From Prevotella sp. (GTDB lineage: Bacteria; Bacteroidota; Bacteroidia; Bacteroidales; Bacteroidaceae), in assembly GCA_017650905.1 (NCBI GenBank), contig JAGCDZ010000011.1, positions 1-33,757 on the forward strand: 33,757 bases of DNA. The letters run 5' to 3'. Below, piece after piece: positions 23,569-30,858 of this stretch; the first letter of the stretch is position 1; every line of letters begins with the position of its first letter. The notes under the pieces were generated by a model. The model was not told the origin of the DNA and made no database searches. It was given only the letters and a program-made list of their open reading frames with translations. A program made the position numbers and the translations under genes.

Positions 23569-23974
23569 AGTATTATTTTCTAGAAATGAAAATGTTTTCT
23601 TAAAATTTAGGAGAATTTAAGGTGAGAAGGGACCGACATCTTTTCAATTCCAGCCCATTTTCTTATTCCAGTTTTTCTGAACTGCTTTTCTTTCCTTAGC
23701 GTCCTACAAAAGTTTCTCCCCCGAACTGGTTTTGTTGTTTCACGCCCTTGAACTTGTGTTTACGCACCACGAACATAATTTATGAGGCGAGGGCGTAACT
23801 TTTCATCTTCGATTCCACCATATTAATCGGTCGAAATATAATTAAGCACTTAAGATTTCGAGTTAAATCAGTTCTTTCTGAATTTTATTGTATTTAACTG
23901 AATTAATTCAGCCACAGGAAAAGTCATTTCATAACTCAACTTCGAGTGCCGCTGTCTGCCGATGAACTAATATG
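23569..23974. other. Unassigned intergenic region of about 400 bp
   Basis: No convincing gene. Three short minus-strand frames follow one another between about 23825 and 23645, read as MVESKMKSYALAS, then MFVVRKHKFKGVKQQNQF with a further GGETFVGR, then AKERKAVQKNWNKKMGWN. They lie in different frames with stops between them, which could be a decayed basic protein gene or chance. An imperfect palindrome lies at 23831-23861 (TCGAAAT and ATTTCGA arms with an inner TTAAG/CTTAA), and ACGCCCT/AGGGCGT arms lie at 23742-23748 and 23790-23796. A structured RNA is another possibility. Confidence 0.4.
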
Positions 23975-24013
23975 AAAGAGGGTATGTCTATAAAAAATAG
24001 GCATACCCTCTTT
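23975..24013 (-). terminator. Strong terminator hairpin after the cytidylate kinase-like gene
   Basis: A 16-bp stem (AAAGAGGGTATG extended by TCTA, with one G-T pair) around TAAAAAA. The flanks are A/T on both sides, so it could act in both directions. It lies 21 bp after the kinase-like gene stop. Confidence 0.8.
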
Positions 24014-24034
24014 GTACTTTAGATGTAAGGGCTT

Positions 24035-24673
24035 TTATCCGATGTACATCAGGATCATCTCTACAATCTGGTCCTCGGTCTTGCCGTCGGCAGTGATGAC
24101 AAAGTCGTAGTTGCGGGTATCGTAGCGTGAGCTCTTGGTATACTTCTGTACGTAATTCTCGCGCATCTTGTCGACGCGTTCAATCACCTTGCGAGCCTCG
24201 TCCTCAGTCAGATTCTGCTTGCGCATCACACGCTCCAGGCGGAAGGGCATGGAGGCCTGAATGAGAATACTCAAGTGGTTGGGATGGTTGCGGAATACGT
24301 AGAAACCGCTGCGGCCGGCTATGATGCAGGACTCCTCCTCGGCAATGCTACTGAGAATCTTGGTTTCGGTCTTGAAAACCTTGTCGGTATCCAGAAGTTC
24401 GGGCTCATCGCCCATCTTTGGGATATAGTAATTGGCTGACATACCTGGGCCACCGCTTATCTGGCGCTTGAAGTCGGCCCACCAGCCTTGCTTACGGCCT
24501 TTGAGCTTTTCGATTTCCTCCACTGTGAGGTGGAACTTCTCCTGCAGACCCTTGATGACGGCCTTGTCGTAGAATTCAACACCCAGCTTTTCTGCTAACT
24601 TACGGCCAACGGTACGACCGCCGCTGCCCAACTCACGATTGATCGTGATGACAAATTTCTCGTTTTTATTCAT
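24035..24673 (-). CDS. Cytidylate kinase-like family protein
   Basis: A 212-residue protein with the opening FVITINRELGSGGRTVGRKLAEKLG, which resembles the P-loop region of the cytidylate kinase-like family, then FYDKAVI, the IAGRSG segment (about 118-123), and a lid-like RxxRxM region with EDEARK. True cytidylate kinase phosphorylates CMP and dCMP; this family is common beside a separate genuine cmk, and its substrate is not established. Length is near that of cmk. Single gene with a two-box promoter and strong terminator. Confidence 0.8.
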   Translation of the reverse strand: MNKNEKFVITINRELGSGGRTVGRKLAEKLGVEFYDKAVIKGLQEKFHLTVEEIEKLKGRKQGWWADFKRQISGGPGMSANYYIPKMGDEPELLDTDKVFKTETKILSSIAEEESCIIAGRSGFYVFRNHPNHLSILIQASMPFRLERVMRKQNLTEDEARKVIERVDKMRENYVQKYTKSSRYDTRNYDFVITADGKTEDQIVEMILMYIG

Positions 24674-24701
24674 AATCTTTAGTTATTTGTTATTGATGGG
24701 A

Positions 24702-24732
24702 CAAAGATAAGAATAAAAATCGAAAATACAAA
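24702..24732 (-). promoter_or_regulatory. Predicted promoter of the cytidylate kinase-like gene
   Basis: Minus-strand TATCTTTG (24709-24702) with TTTG at 24732-24729 and a 19-bp spacer. A complete two-box Bacteroidota promoter, 29 bp upstream of the start. Confidence 0.7.
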
Positions 24733-24825
24733 GAAAATGATTAAAAAGTTCTTTGAGGATGATGACCGTTTATTTGTTACAGAAAGTTAAATTTATTGTT
24801 TTACGATAATTTTTTATTGAAAATA

Positions 24826-24857
24826 TTTGGTGGTTTCAAAATTAGTGCTTATCTTTG
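24826..24857 (+). promoter_or_regulatory. Predicted promoter of the DUF2975-HTH pair
   Basis: TTTG (24826-24829), a 20-bp spacer and TATCTTTG (24850-24857) followed by CACCG. A full consensus match, 43 bp upstream of the start. Confidence 0.75.
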
Positions 24858-24899
24858 CACCGAAATTATTTATCGTTTAACAATAAAACATTATCAATT

Positions 24900-25598
24900 A
24901 TGAATAAGAAACTAAAGATTTACAGCACGCTGTTCGTTGTAGTACTGATTGTTTTGGGATTCACCAACACGTTCCACTACTATGCAATGGGTTGGAGTCC
25001 GGCACCCGACAACAACATGGAGTTTGCAGAACTTCCTTCTGACTATATGAGTTGTGATACCCTTCCTGACGGCGGAACCGTTTCCTACGGCCATCCCTAT
25101 TATACTTATGATGTGAATGTCCACCCATGGTCGAGACCTGATCACAAGGTGCTCCTCTCTACGGCTCAAGGCCAGACCTACCAGGTGGAAATGCAAAAGA
25201 TAAAAGTGGGAATACCTGCCTCACGGGCAAATTCCAATTTCCCGATGTATTTCATCGGATCGGCCACGGTGGTCTCAATCATTGTGTTCGTCTGGATATT
25301 GTATATGGTGGTTAATCTCATCGTCAAGATCCGCAGGGGAGAGATTTTTGTGACGAAAGTGGCGAAGTATCTTGAGACCACAGGCATACTTCTTTCTGTC
25401 CTCTATTTGTATGAGCTGGTTGTCTCATACCTCATCACCCAGTATTTCATTTCTCATATCCATCTGGCAGACCATAGCATCGTGTTCAAGAATGAATGCA
25501 ACAGCATGTACATCCTAACGGGCCTGGCCCTGATGATTATCTCGCAGATCATCCTGAAAGGCAAGGATCTGAAGGAAGAACAGGAACTGACCATCTAA
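24900..25598 (+). CDS. DUF2975 family membrane protein
   Basis: A 232-residue protein starting at 24900 (MNKKLKIYSTLFVVVLIVLG); an in-frame ATG at 24855 is rejected because it lies on the promoter. There is one N-terminal helix (about 8-24), an extracytoplasmic region to about 105, and three further helices near 117-143, 162-183 and 203-220. It fits the DUF2975 family, often found directly before a small Cro/CI-type regulator as here (12-bp gap). The function is unknown; the pairing suggests a membrane partner of the regulator. Confidence 0.75.
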   Translation: MNKKLKIYSTLFVVVLIVLGFTNTFHYYAMGWSPAPDNNMEFAELPSDYMSCDTLPDGGTVSYGHPYYTYDVNVHPWSRPDHKVLLSTAQGQTYQVEMQKIKVGIPASRANSNFPMYFIGSATVVSIIVFVWILYMVVNLIVKIRRGEIFVTKVAKYLETTGILLSVLYLYELVVSYLITQYFISHIHLADHSIVFKNECNSMYILTGLALMIISQIILKGKDLKEEQELTI

Positions 25599-25610
25599 AT
25601 ACCGAGCCTT

Positions 25611-25817
25611 ATGAGTATCATAGTGAATGTAGATGTAATGATGGCCAAGCGCAAGATGTCGTCTCAGGAACTGGCCGAGAGGATTGGCATTACCCAAGCC
25701 AACCTCTCGATCCTGAAGACGGGCAAGGCCAAGGCCATCCGTTTCTCCACCCTCGAGGCCATCTGTCAGGCACTCGACTGCCAGCCTGGCGATATTCTGG
25801 AATATCGCGAAGACTAA
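25611..25817 (+). CDS. Cro/CI-type helix-turn-helix transcriptional regulator
   Basis: A 68-residue protein consisting of a single XRE-type DNA-binding domain: MSSQELAERIGITQANLSIL contains the helix-turn-helix, followed by STLEAICQALDCQPGDIL and a charged end. It resembles the YozG-like regulators that accompany DUF2975 genes. No sensing domain is present. It lies 12 bp after the DUF2975 gene and is probably co-transcribed; it may regulate that promoter, but no operator is identified. Confidence 0.9.
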   Translation: MSIIVNVDVMMAKRKMSSQELAERIGITQANLSILKTGKAKAIRFSTLEAICQALDCQPGDILEYRED

Positions 25818-25828
25818 CAGCTGTGAAT

Positions 25829-25853
25829 GCCGTGGTCACTAGATGACTACGGC
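25829..25853. other. Hairpin at the convergent end of the HTH and ybjQ genes
   Basis: GCCGTGGTCA and TGACTACGGC form a 10-bp stem (one G-T pair) around CTAGA. It overlaps the last codons of the ybjQ-like gene and lies 11 bp after the HTH stop. No T run, so termination is possible but weakly supported. Confidence 0.4.
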
Positions 25854-26156
25854 CGTTCCGCTGGTGGCTACCATGAGCATAGAGCCGTTACCCCCGATGG
25901 TCTCGTAGTCAATATCTATGCCTACGATGGCATTGGCTCCAAGTGCCTGAGCACGCTGCATCATCTCCAGAATGGAGGTGTCCTTGGCCTCGATAAGCAC
26001 TTTCTCGTAACTACCGGAGCGTCCGCCTACGATGTCGCGGATGCCTGCCATGAAGTCTTTGAACATGTTCGCTCCGATAATTGTCTCACCTGTCACCACT
26101 CCCTTGTACTCGCGGATGGGATGACCTTCAATCTGTGGGGTTGTTGATAGTATCAT
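25839..26156 (-). CDS. YbjQ/UPF0145 family protein
   Basis: A 105-residue cytoplasmic protein. The sequence [24 protein letters not shown], the [24 protein letters not shown] segment and [18 protein letters not shown] fit the heavy-metal-binding-domain-like YbjQ family, which forms a pentameric ring fold. The biochemical role is unknown. It follows the esterase gene on the minus strand by 62 bp and converges with the HTH gene. Confidence 0.9.
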   Translation of the reverse strand: MILSTTPQIEGHPIREYKGVVTGETIIGANMFKDFMAGIRDIVGGRSGSYEKVLIEAKDTSILEMMQRAQALGANAIVGIDIDYETIGGNGSMLMVATSGTAVVI

Positions 26157-26218
26157 AATCGTTCTCTTTAAAAGTTTCTATCTGTTAGACGTTAAGAACG
26201 AGGAAAAAGTTGCAAAAC

Positions 26219-27793
26219 TCATTGCGAACCGTCCCGATAGAGTTCTTTGCGCTTAGCTTTGTAGAAACGGTCGATGAAGTTGAGCTGCTCACGGTTGGGC
26301 ACCATGATGAGCGAGGCACCGTTGGAGAACTGCATTGTGGTGGGTTTCGTCTCGTCGAACGAAGGCCAGTAGGGCAGGCCTTTGCCGTTAGGATTGCATG
26401 TCTTGGCGAAGTTCACCCAGTACTGCTGGATGATTTCTGCGACTGCTGCCTCAGCGGGATATTTGTCGGGCTGCGTCAGGAAATGGCCGTTCAGATAAAG
26501 GATATCGTCTGCATGGGCGACACCACGGCGACGCTTATCCTGTGAGAAACTCATCGTGGAGGGCTGAGCCAGGAAGGCTGCGTAGGCAGGACTCTTACCC
26601 GTCTTGGTCTGCAGGCTCACCCAGGCGTATGACGGCCAGGCGAAGCCGAGATCGCGGAAGGCATCGCCATTGCCGTGCCAAGCCTCGTCGTCGGTGTTGC
26701 CAGGATAGACTTTCAGCGCTTCGTCGGCCATGTCGCCAAACATATTCTGCACCTGCTTCTGGTAATTCTCTGCCTTGATATTGGGGGGTGAGAAGAGGGC
26801 GCCCTCGTCGCTGTTGGTCATCACGATGACGGGCACATCATTATATTCGCCTCGTTGGTAAAGGCGGTATTGGTCATCGGTAATCACATAGCCGTCGACA
26901 CAAGGCCAGAAACCGCTGAAACCCACATCGCCGCCACAGAGTTCCATTGCGTCCATCTTGCGCATCTGCTTGATGTTCTTCTTCTTCAGATGTTTCTGGA
27001 AGGCGAGGCCCTGCTGTTCGGCTCCTTTTTGCGAGGCATCGACGCCTAAAGTGCGAGGCTGGTCACTCCATGGCGCAAACGAGCCTCCGCTCTGACTGAT
27101 GCAGGCACGGAAGAGTCCCTTGGCCAGCGGAGAGCCGCAGAGGAGACTGCAACTGATGGCACCAGCGCTCTCACCGAAGATGGTGACCTTCGAGGGGTCG
27201 CCACCAAAGTTGGCAATGTTGCGCTGCACCCACTTGAGGGCGAAGATCTGATCCAGCAGACCATAGTTGCCCGAATGTCCGTCCTTCGATTCCTTGGTCA
27301 ATTCCGGATGGGCCAAGAAACCGAGGGCACCTGTGCGATATTCGATGCTGACGATGACCACGCCACGCAGGGCGAGGTGTTTCCACAGGTCGCCGCCATA
27401 GTGCTCTGTCTGGAAGCCACCACCATGAATCCATACCATGACAGGCAGACGGTCGTTGACACTTTTTGCAGGCGTCGCGATGCCAAGATAGAGGCAGTCC
27501 TCACTCATCATATCAGCCGTACGACCTTGACGTGTGGGTTGTGGGGGCAATGGGCCGAAGTCCTCAGCCTTCAGCACACCCTCCCAAGGCTTGGCTGGCT
27601 GTGGCTCACGCCAGCGCAGGTCGCCAACGGGTGGTGCTGCGTAGGGAATGGCTTTATACACTGCGAGCGGACCATCGAGGATGCCCTCTAAAACGCCTGT
27701 TTCCACATGGGTTTTCAGGAGCGGTTGCCCCATAGCGTCTGCTGCCATCATCAGGGCGCAGACCGTCAGAATCATTGTAAATAGCTTTTTCAT
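26219..27793 (-). CDS. Secreted type-B carboxylesterase/lipase family protein
   Basis: A 524-residue alpha/beta-hydrolase with a signal peptide (MKKLFTMILTVCALMMAADAMGQ). The oxyanion-hole motif HGGG is at 123-126 and the nucleophile motif GESAG at 207-211 (S209). The SEDCLYLG stretch is the carboxylesterase type-B signature 2. The family cleaves carboxylic esters; plant-derived or xenobiotic esters are possible in a gut organism, but no substrate is evident. It starts 13 bp after the LolC/E-like permease gene and is probably the end of the aroQ-to-esterase run. Confidence 0.9.
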   Translation of the reverse strand: MKKLFTMILTVCALMMAADAMGQPLLKTHVETGVLEGILDGPLAVYKAIPYAAPPVGDLRWREPQPAKPWEGVLKAEDFGPLPPQPTRQGRTADMMSEDCLYLGIATPAKSVNDRLPVMVWIHGGGFQTEHYGGDLWKHLALRGVVIVSIEYRTGALGFLAHPELTKESKDGHSGNYGLLDQIFALKWVQRNIANFGGDPSKVTIFGESAGAISCSLLCGSPLAKGLFRACISQSGGSFAPWSDQPRTLGVDASQKGAEQQGLAFQKHLKKKNIKQMRKMDAMELCGGDVGFSGFWPCVDGYVITDDQYRLYQRGEYNDVPVIVMTNSDEGALFSPPNIKAENYQKQVQNMFGDMADEALKVYPGNTDDEAWHGNGDAFRDLGFAWPSYAWVSLQTKTGKSPAYAAFLAQPSTMSFSQDKRRRGVAHADDILYLNGHFLTQPDKYPAEAAVAEIIQQYWVNFAKTCNPNGKGLPYWPSFDETKPTTMQFSNGASLIMVPNREQLNFIDRFYKAKRKELYRDGSQ

Positions 27794-27806
27794 GTTGTTA
27801 TTGGTT

Positions 27807-29036
27807 TTATGCCAGAAGGCGGCGTGAGAAATAGCGGACGGGATACCAGACGGCCAGGAAGCCGACGATGAGTACGGTAAGGAAGATGAGGATGATGTCC
27901 TCAGGATGGACGCTCACCGGATAGGCATTGACAACGAATGAACCGCTCGACGATCCCAGTTTCACGATGCCGAAAGTCTGTTGCGCCCAGCAGAGAATCA
28001 ATCCGATGATGATGCCGATGATGGCGCCTAACGCGGAAATCAGTCGGCCCTCGAAGAGGAAGATACGTGTGATTTGTTGATCTGATGCACCCAGGTTGCG
28101 CAAGGTCACCACATCTTCTTTCTTGTCGATGATAAGCATCGAGAGCGAGCCGATGATGTTGAAACAGGCCACCATCAGGATGAAGGTCAGGAAGATGTAG
28201 GCGATGAGTTTCTCAATCTTCATGATCTTAAAGGTGTCGTCCTGCTGCTCGAAGCGGTCGCGCACATAGCAGTTGTCACCCACAATCTTCTTGATTTCCG
28301 ACTTCACACTTTCAAAGTTACTACCTGGCTTGAGGCGCAGTTCGAGGGCAGAGACCATACCTTGTTGCTCGAAGATACGACGTGCAAAGGCGATGTCGGT
28401 CAGGATATAACCCTTGTCATAGCGGGCCTGCTTCACGTTGAAGATGACGCCAGGCGAATAAAGCTCATCTGTTACAAGGCCGTCCATAGGGTTGGCCATA
28501 TTCAGTTGGCCCTCGCGACGGGGGGCGTAGATCTGAAGCGGTTCTTCATAGGTGAAACCTGTGCCCAGTTGCTCTGCCAACCGGACGCCAGGGATGCCAT
28601 AGAACATATCGGCTGCATGCAGTTCGAACTGTCCTTCACCTAAGAGAATCTCGTTGATATGGGTGAGTTGGCTGAAGCTGTCTTCCACACCCTTGATGGT
28701 CACCATCGCCTGTCGCCCACGGTAGACTGCCAGAGCTTGGTCTTCTACCGTCTCCATCGCCACCTCTATCTGTGGCAAGGCCTTGATTTTCGTCAGAGCA
28801 GGGTCATCGGCCGCCATCGTCTTGCCTTGAACGGGCACAATTTTCAGTTGGGGGTCAAACGAAGTGAAGAAGGAGGCCACCATATCGTGGAAACCGTTAA
28901 ACACGGAGAGTGTCACCACAAGAGCCATTGTGGCTACGGCCACACCCACTATGGAAATGGCACTGATGACATTGATGGCGTGCGTCGACTTCTTTGAAAA
29001 GAGATAGCGCCGTGCAATAAAGAATGGAAAATTCAT
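27807..29036 (-). CDS. LolC/LolE-type ABC transporter permease (FtsX family)
   Basis: A 409-residue inner-membrane permease. It has an N-terminal helix (about 20-45) followed by a MacB-like periplasmic domain (about 50-260) and a C-terminal FtsX domain with three helices near 275-300, 325-350 and 375-400. The opening FPFFIARRYLFSKKSTHAINV is typical of the lipoprotein-releasing LolCDE permeases, which extract lipoproteins from the inner membrane. The ATPase LolD is not in this window. It follows rbfA by 26 bp, most of it a heptamer array. Confidence 0.88.
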   Translation of the reverse strand: MNFPFFIARRYLFSKKSTHAINVISAISIVGVAVATMALVVTLSVFNGFHDMVASFFTSFDPQLKIVPVQGKTMAADDPALTKIKALPQIEVAMETVEDQALAVYRGRQAMVTIKGVEDSFSQLTHINEILLGEGQFELHAADMFYGIPGVRLAEQLGTGFTYEEPLQIYAPRREGQLNMANPMDGLVTDELYSPGVIFNVKQARYDKGYILTDIAFARRIFEQQGMVSALELRLKPGSNFESVKSEIKKIVGDNCYVRDRFEQQDDTFKIMKIEKLIAYIFLTFILMVACFNIIGSLSMLIIDKKEDVVTLRNLGASDQQITRIFLFEGRLISALGAIIGIIIGLILCWAQQTFGIVKLGSSSGSFVVNAYPVSVHPEDIILIFLTVLIVGFLAVWYPVRYFSRRLLA

Positions 29037-29041
29037 TTCTC

Positions 29042-29069
29042 TTACTTCTTACCTCTCACCTCTTATTTC
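29042..29069 (-). repeat. Heptamer array at the rbfA/permease junction
   Basis: Minus-strand units at a 7-bp period (AGAAATA, AGAGGTG, AGAGGTA, AGAAGTA). The rbfA TAA stop lies in phase in the first units, and the permease ATG is 6 bases after. Shares a 20-bp identity with 5424-5443. Confidence 0.7.
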
Positions 29070-29398
29070 TTTAGTAATTCGTCGATACGTTCGATGTAGT
29101 CCAGTGAGTCGTCGATGAAGAATCGCAATTCAGGCACGATGCGCAGTTGGTTTCTTACACGTGTACCTAATTCATATCTGATGGCCTTGTTGCTGGCATT
29201 GATATTCTGGAGAATCTCCTCGCCCTTTTCGCTAGGGAAGATGCTCAGGTAGGCGGTGCAGACGCTGAGGTCGGGCGATATCTTCGTCCTGGTCACACTC
29301 ACCATCGTGCCGTGCGTGGCCCGTGTCTGTTGTTGGAATATCAGCGAGAGCTCTTTCTGGAGCAACCTCGCGATTTTGTTTTGTCTTGTTTCTTGCAT
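29063..29398 (-). CDS. rbfA: Ribosome-binding factor A
   Basis: A 111-residue KH-type protein: the opening RQNKIARLLQKELSLIF, the VSVTRTKISPDLSVCTAYLS segment and the end LRFFIDDSLDYIERIDELL are the RbfA pattern. It binds the 30S subunit and assists maturation of the 16S rRNA 5' end, and matters for growth in the cold. It follows the O-methyltransferase gene after a 120-bp A/T-rich repeat-like gap. Confidence 0.95.
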   Translation of the reverse strand: MQETRQNKIARLLQKELSLIFQQQTRATHGTMVSVTRTKISPDLSVCTAYLSIFPSEKGEEILQNINASNKAIRYELGTRVRNQLRIVPELRFFIDDSLDYIERIDELLKK

Positions 29399-29518
29399 AT
29401 TTTCTTTTTTTTCTGAAACGAATTATCCTAATTGTTTTTTATTTTATCCACGAATTATTTCAATTAATAAATTAAAAGAATTAAGTTATAATTAGTATAA
29501 TTCGTTTCTAACATCATC
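29399..29518. repeat. A/T-rich intergenic repeat with terminal inverted repeat
   Basis: A perfect 12-bp inverted repeat (GAAACGAATTAT at 29415-29426, its complement at 29497-29508) encloses A/T-rich sequence with AATTAT/TAATT units at roughly 9-bp spacing; ACGAATTAT recurs at 29450-29458. No promoter or ORF is evident. Confidence 0.55.
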
Positions 29519-30145
29519 TTATTTCTTTCGAATTAATGTGAGGCCGTCGCGCAGGGGGAGTATGACTTGTTCCACCCTGGGGTCGGCAGCGATATAGTCG
29601 TTGAAGTTTTCGATGCCTTGCGTCTGGTGGTCGCGATCGTAGGTATGGTCTACCACGTGGCCGTCCCAAAGCGTGTTATCGGCAAGGATGAACCCGCCTG
29701 GGCGGAGGATGCTCATCACCATCTCATAGCAGTCGCGATAGGTACGCTTGTCGCCATCCATAAACGCCAGGTCGAACTCGATACCGAGTTTAGGAGCCTC
29801 TTTGAGGGCGTCGCCAATGATGAAATGAATCTTGTCGGCCACCTCAGAACCTTCTATCCAGGGACGGGTGAAGTCCTCCATCTCGTCGTTGATCTCAAAA
29901 GTGTAGAGCCGTCCGTCGTCATCGAGGCCTTCTGCCATCGATATGGCACTATAGCCGCTGAAGGTGCCTATCTCTAAGATGTTTTTGGGCCGTATCATCT
30001 TGACCAGCATTTTCAGCAGTCGTCCTTGCAGATGTCCGCTGGCCATCCTTCCATGGATGGTGTGCAGGTTTGTTGCGCGCCAAAGTTTGTATAAATACTC
30101 TGGCTCTGGCTCCGTATGGGCGAGGATGTAGTCGTCGAGGGTCAT
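29519..30145 (-). CDS. Class I SAM-dependent O-methyltransferase
   Basis: A 208-residue soluble enzyme of the catechol-type O-methyltransferase family. The SAM-binding motif ILEIGTFSGYSAISMAEGL is at about 56-74, the acidic loop YTFEIN at about 80-85, and DLAFMDGDKRTY and ILADNTLWDG carry the metal-site acidic residues. The acceptor is unknown, perhaps a small phenolic. Its start overlaps the aroQ stop by 4 bp, so they are translationally coupled. Confidence 0.92.
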   Translation of the reverse strand: MTLDDYILAHTEPEPEYLYKLWRATNLHTIHGRMASGHLQGRLLKMLVKMIRPKNILEIGTFSGYSAISMAEGLDDDGRLYTFEINDEMEDFTRPWIEGSEVADKIHFIIGDALKEAPKLGIEFDLAFMDGDKRTYRDCYEMVMSILRPGGFILADNTLWDGHVVDHTYDRDHQTQGIENFNDYIAADPRVEQVILPLRDGLTLIRKK

Positions 30146-30564
30146 CCAATCAGCGCCTCTACCGCTAAGCGGTAACTGTCGAGTCCGAATCCACAGATTA
30201 CACCTTTACAGGCAGCCGAGATCATCGACTTGTGTCGGAACGCCTCGCGTTGGTGAACATTTGAGATGTGAACCTCGATGACGGGGCACTTCAAACTCCT
30301 GATGCAGTCGTGCAGTGCGACGCTCGTATGGGTATAGGCTCCTGCATTGAGCACGATGCCGTCGTAGCCTCCTGCAAAACCTGTTTCCTGCATCTTGTTG
30401 ATGAGTTCGCCCTCCACATTACTCTGATAGTAGTCTATCTGTACCTGCGGGTAGCGGCTGCGGAGCACCTTGAGGCAGTTTTCCATCGATTCTGAGCCGT
30501 AGATGCCTGGTTCCCGCTGCCCCAGCAGGTTCAGGTTTGGCCCGTTGATAATCTGTATCTTCAT
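30142..30564 (-). CDS. aroQ: Type II 3-dehydroquinate dehydratase
   Basis: A 140-residue shikimate-pathway enzyme converting 3-dehydroquinate to 3-dehydroshikimate, acting as a dodecamer. Motifs: IINGPNLNLLGQREPGIYG with catalytic R and Y, LNAGAYTHTSVAL and EVHISNVHQREAFRHKS with the active-site His. The start at 30564 is preferred to the upstream ATG at 30606, which lies over the promoter (30585-30592) and lacks homology. It is the first gene of the run through the O-methyltransferase and rbfA. Confidence 0.96.
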   Translation of the reverse strand: MKIQIINGPNLNLLGQREPGIYGSESMENCLKVLRSRYPQVQIDYYQSNVEGELINKMQETGFAGGYDGIVLNAGAYTHTSVALHDCIRSLKCPVIEVHISNVHQREAFRHKSMISAACKGVICGFGLDSYRLAVEALIG

Positions 30565-30584
30565 ATTTTTCCTTGATTTGGGTG

Positions 30585-30592
30585 CAAAGATA
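30585..30592 (-). promoter_or_regulatory. Predicted promoter (-7 box) for aroQ
   Basis: Minus-strand TATCTTTG followed by CACCC, 20 bp upstream of the aroQ start. Five heptamers (30596-30630) lie immediately upstream with a 3-bp gap. Confidence 0.65.
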
Positions 30593-30595
30593 CGA

Positions 30596-30630
30596 AAATA
30601 ATTCATAATTCATAATGCTTAATACATAAT
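30596..30630 (-). repeat. Five-heptamer array upstream of the aroQ -7 box
   Basis: Five contiguous 7-bp units, minus-strand consensus ATTATGA, ending 3 bp (TCG) before TATCTTTG. The sequence family is different from the array on the divergent side. Confidence 0.8.
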
Positions 30631-30650
30631 TTATCCAGGCGGTAGCAAAT

Positions 30651-30685
30651 TTTTCACTGTTCACTTTTCACTTTTCACTTTTTTT
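30651..30685 (+). repeat. Five-heptamer array upstream of the riboswitch promoter
   Basis: Five contiguous 7-bp units, consensus TTTTCAC with the last one all T, ending 3 bp (TCG) before TACCTTTG. Layout and unit match the metK array. Confidence 0.85.
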
Positions 30686-30688
30686 TCG

Positions 30689-30696
30689 TACCTTTG
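30689..30696 (+). promoter_or_regulatory. Predicted promoter (-7 box) of the thiamine unit
   Basis: TACCTTTG followed by CAGCCG. Transcription would begin at about 30701-30704, right at the first pairing bases of the TPP aptamer. Confidence 0.7.
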
Positions 30697-30703
30697 CAGC
30701 CGA

Positions 30704-30783
30704 ATTTCAAGGGGTGCCTGCGGTCGCAGGCTGAGATGATACCCTCTAACCTGATCCGGATCATGCCGGCGTAGGGATGGAAT
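30704..30783 (+). ncRNA. TPP riboswitch (THI element)
   Basis: The conserved thiamine pyrophosphate aptamer is clear: GGGGTGCC, then CTGAGATGATACCC (30731-30744), then CTGATCCGGATCATGCCGG and GCGTAGGGA (to 30777). An outer stem pairs ATTTCA with TGGAAT (one G-T pair). It senses TPP and lowers expression of the downstream genes. A candidate switch is CCCCTTT at 30807-30813, which could pair either with AAGGGG in the aptamer (30709-30714) or with AAAGG at 30824-30828. Confidence 0.96.
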
Positions 30784-30823
30784 ACAGGATAATCAATACA
30801 AGCAATCCCCTTTACACTTATTT

Positions 30824-30858
30824 AAAGGTAAAAAGCAAAAAGGTAAAAAAGTAAAGGT
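30824..30858 (+). repeat. Heptamer-like A-rich leader before the TonB receptor
   Basis: Five 7-bp units of the type AAAAGGT/AAAAGCA abut the ATG at 30859 exactly. There is no canonical Shine-Dalgarno site; A-rich leaders favour translation in Bacteroidota. Confidence 0.55.

Noticed and set aside
23811-23820. CCACCA near 23815 as a tRNA or tmRNA 3' end
   Set aside because: No acceptor stem or T arm can be formed with the sequence upstream.
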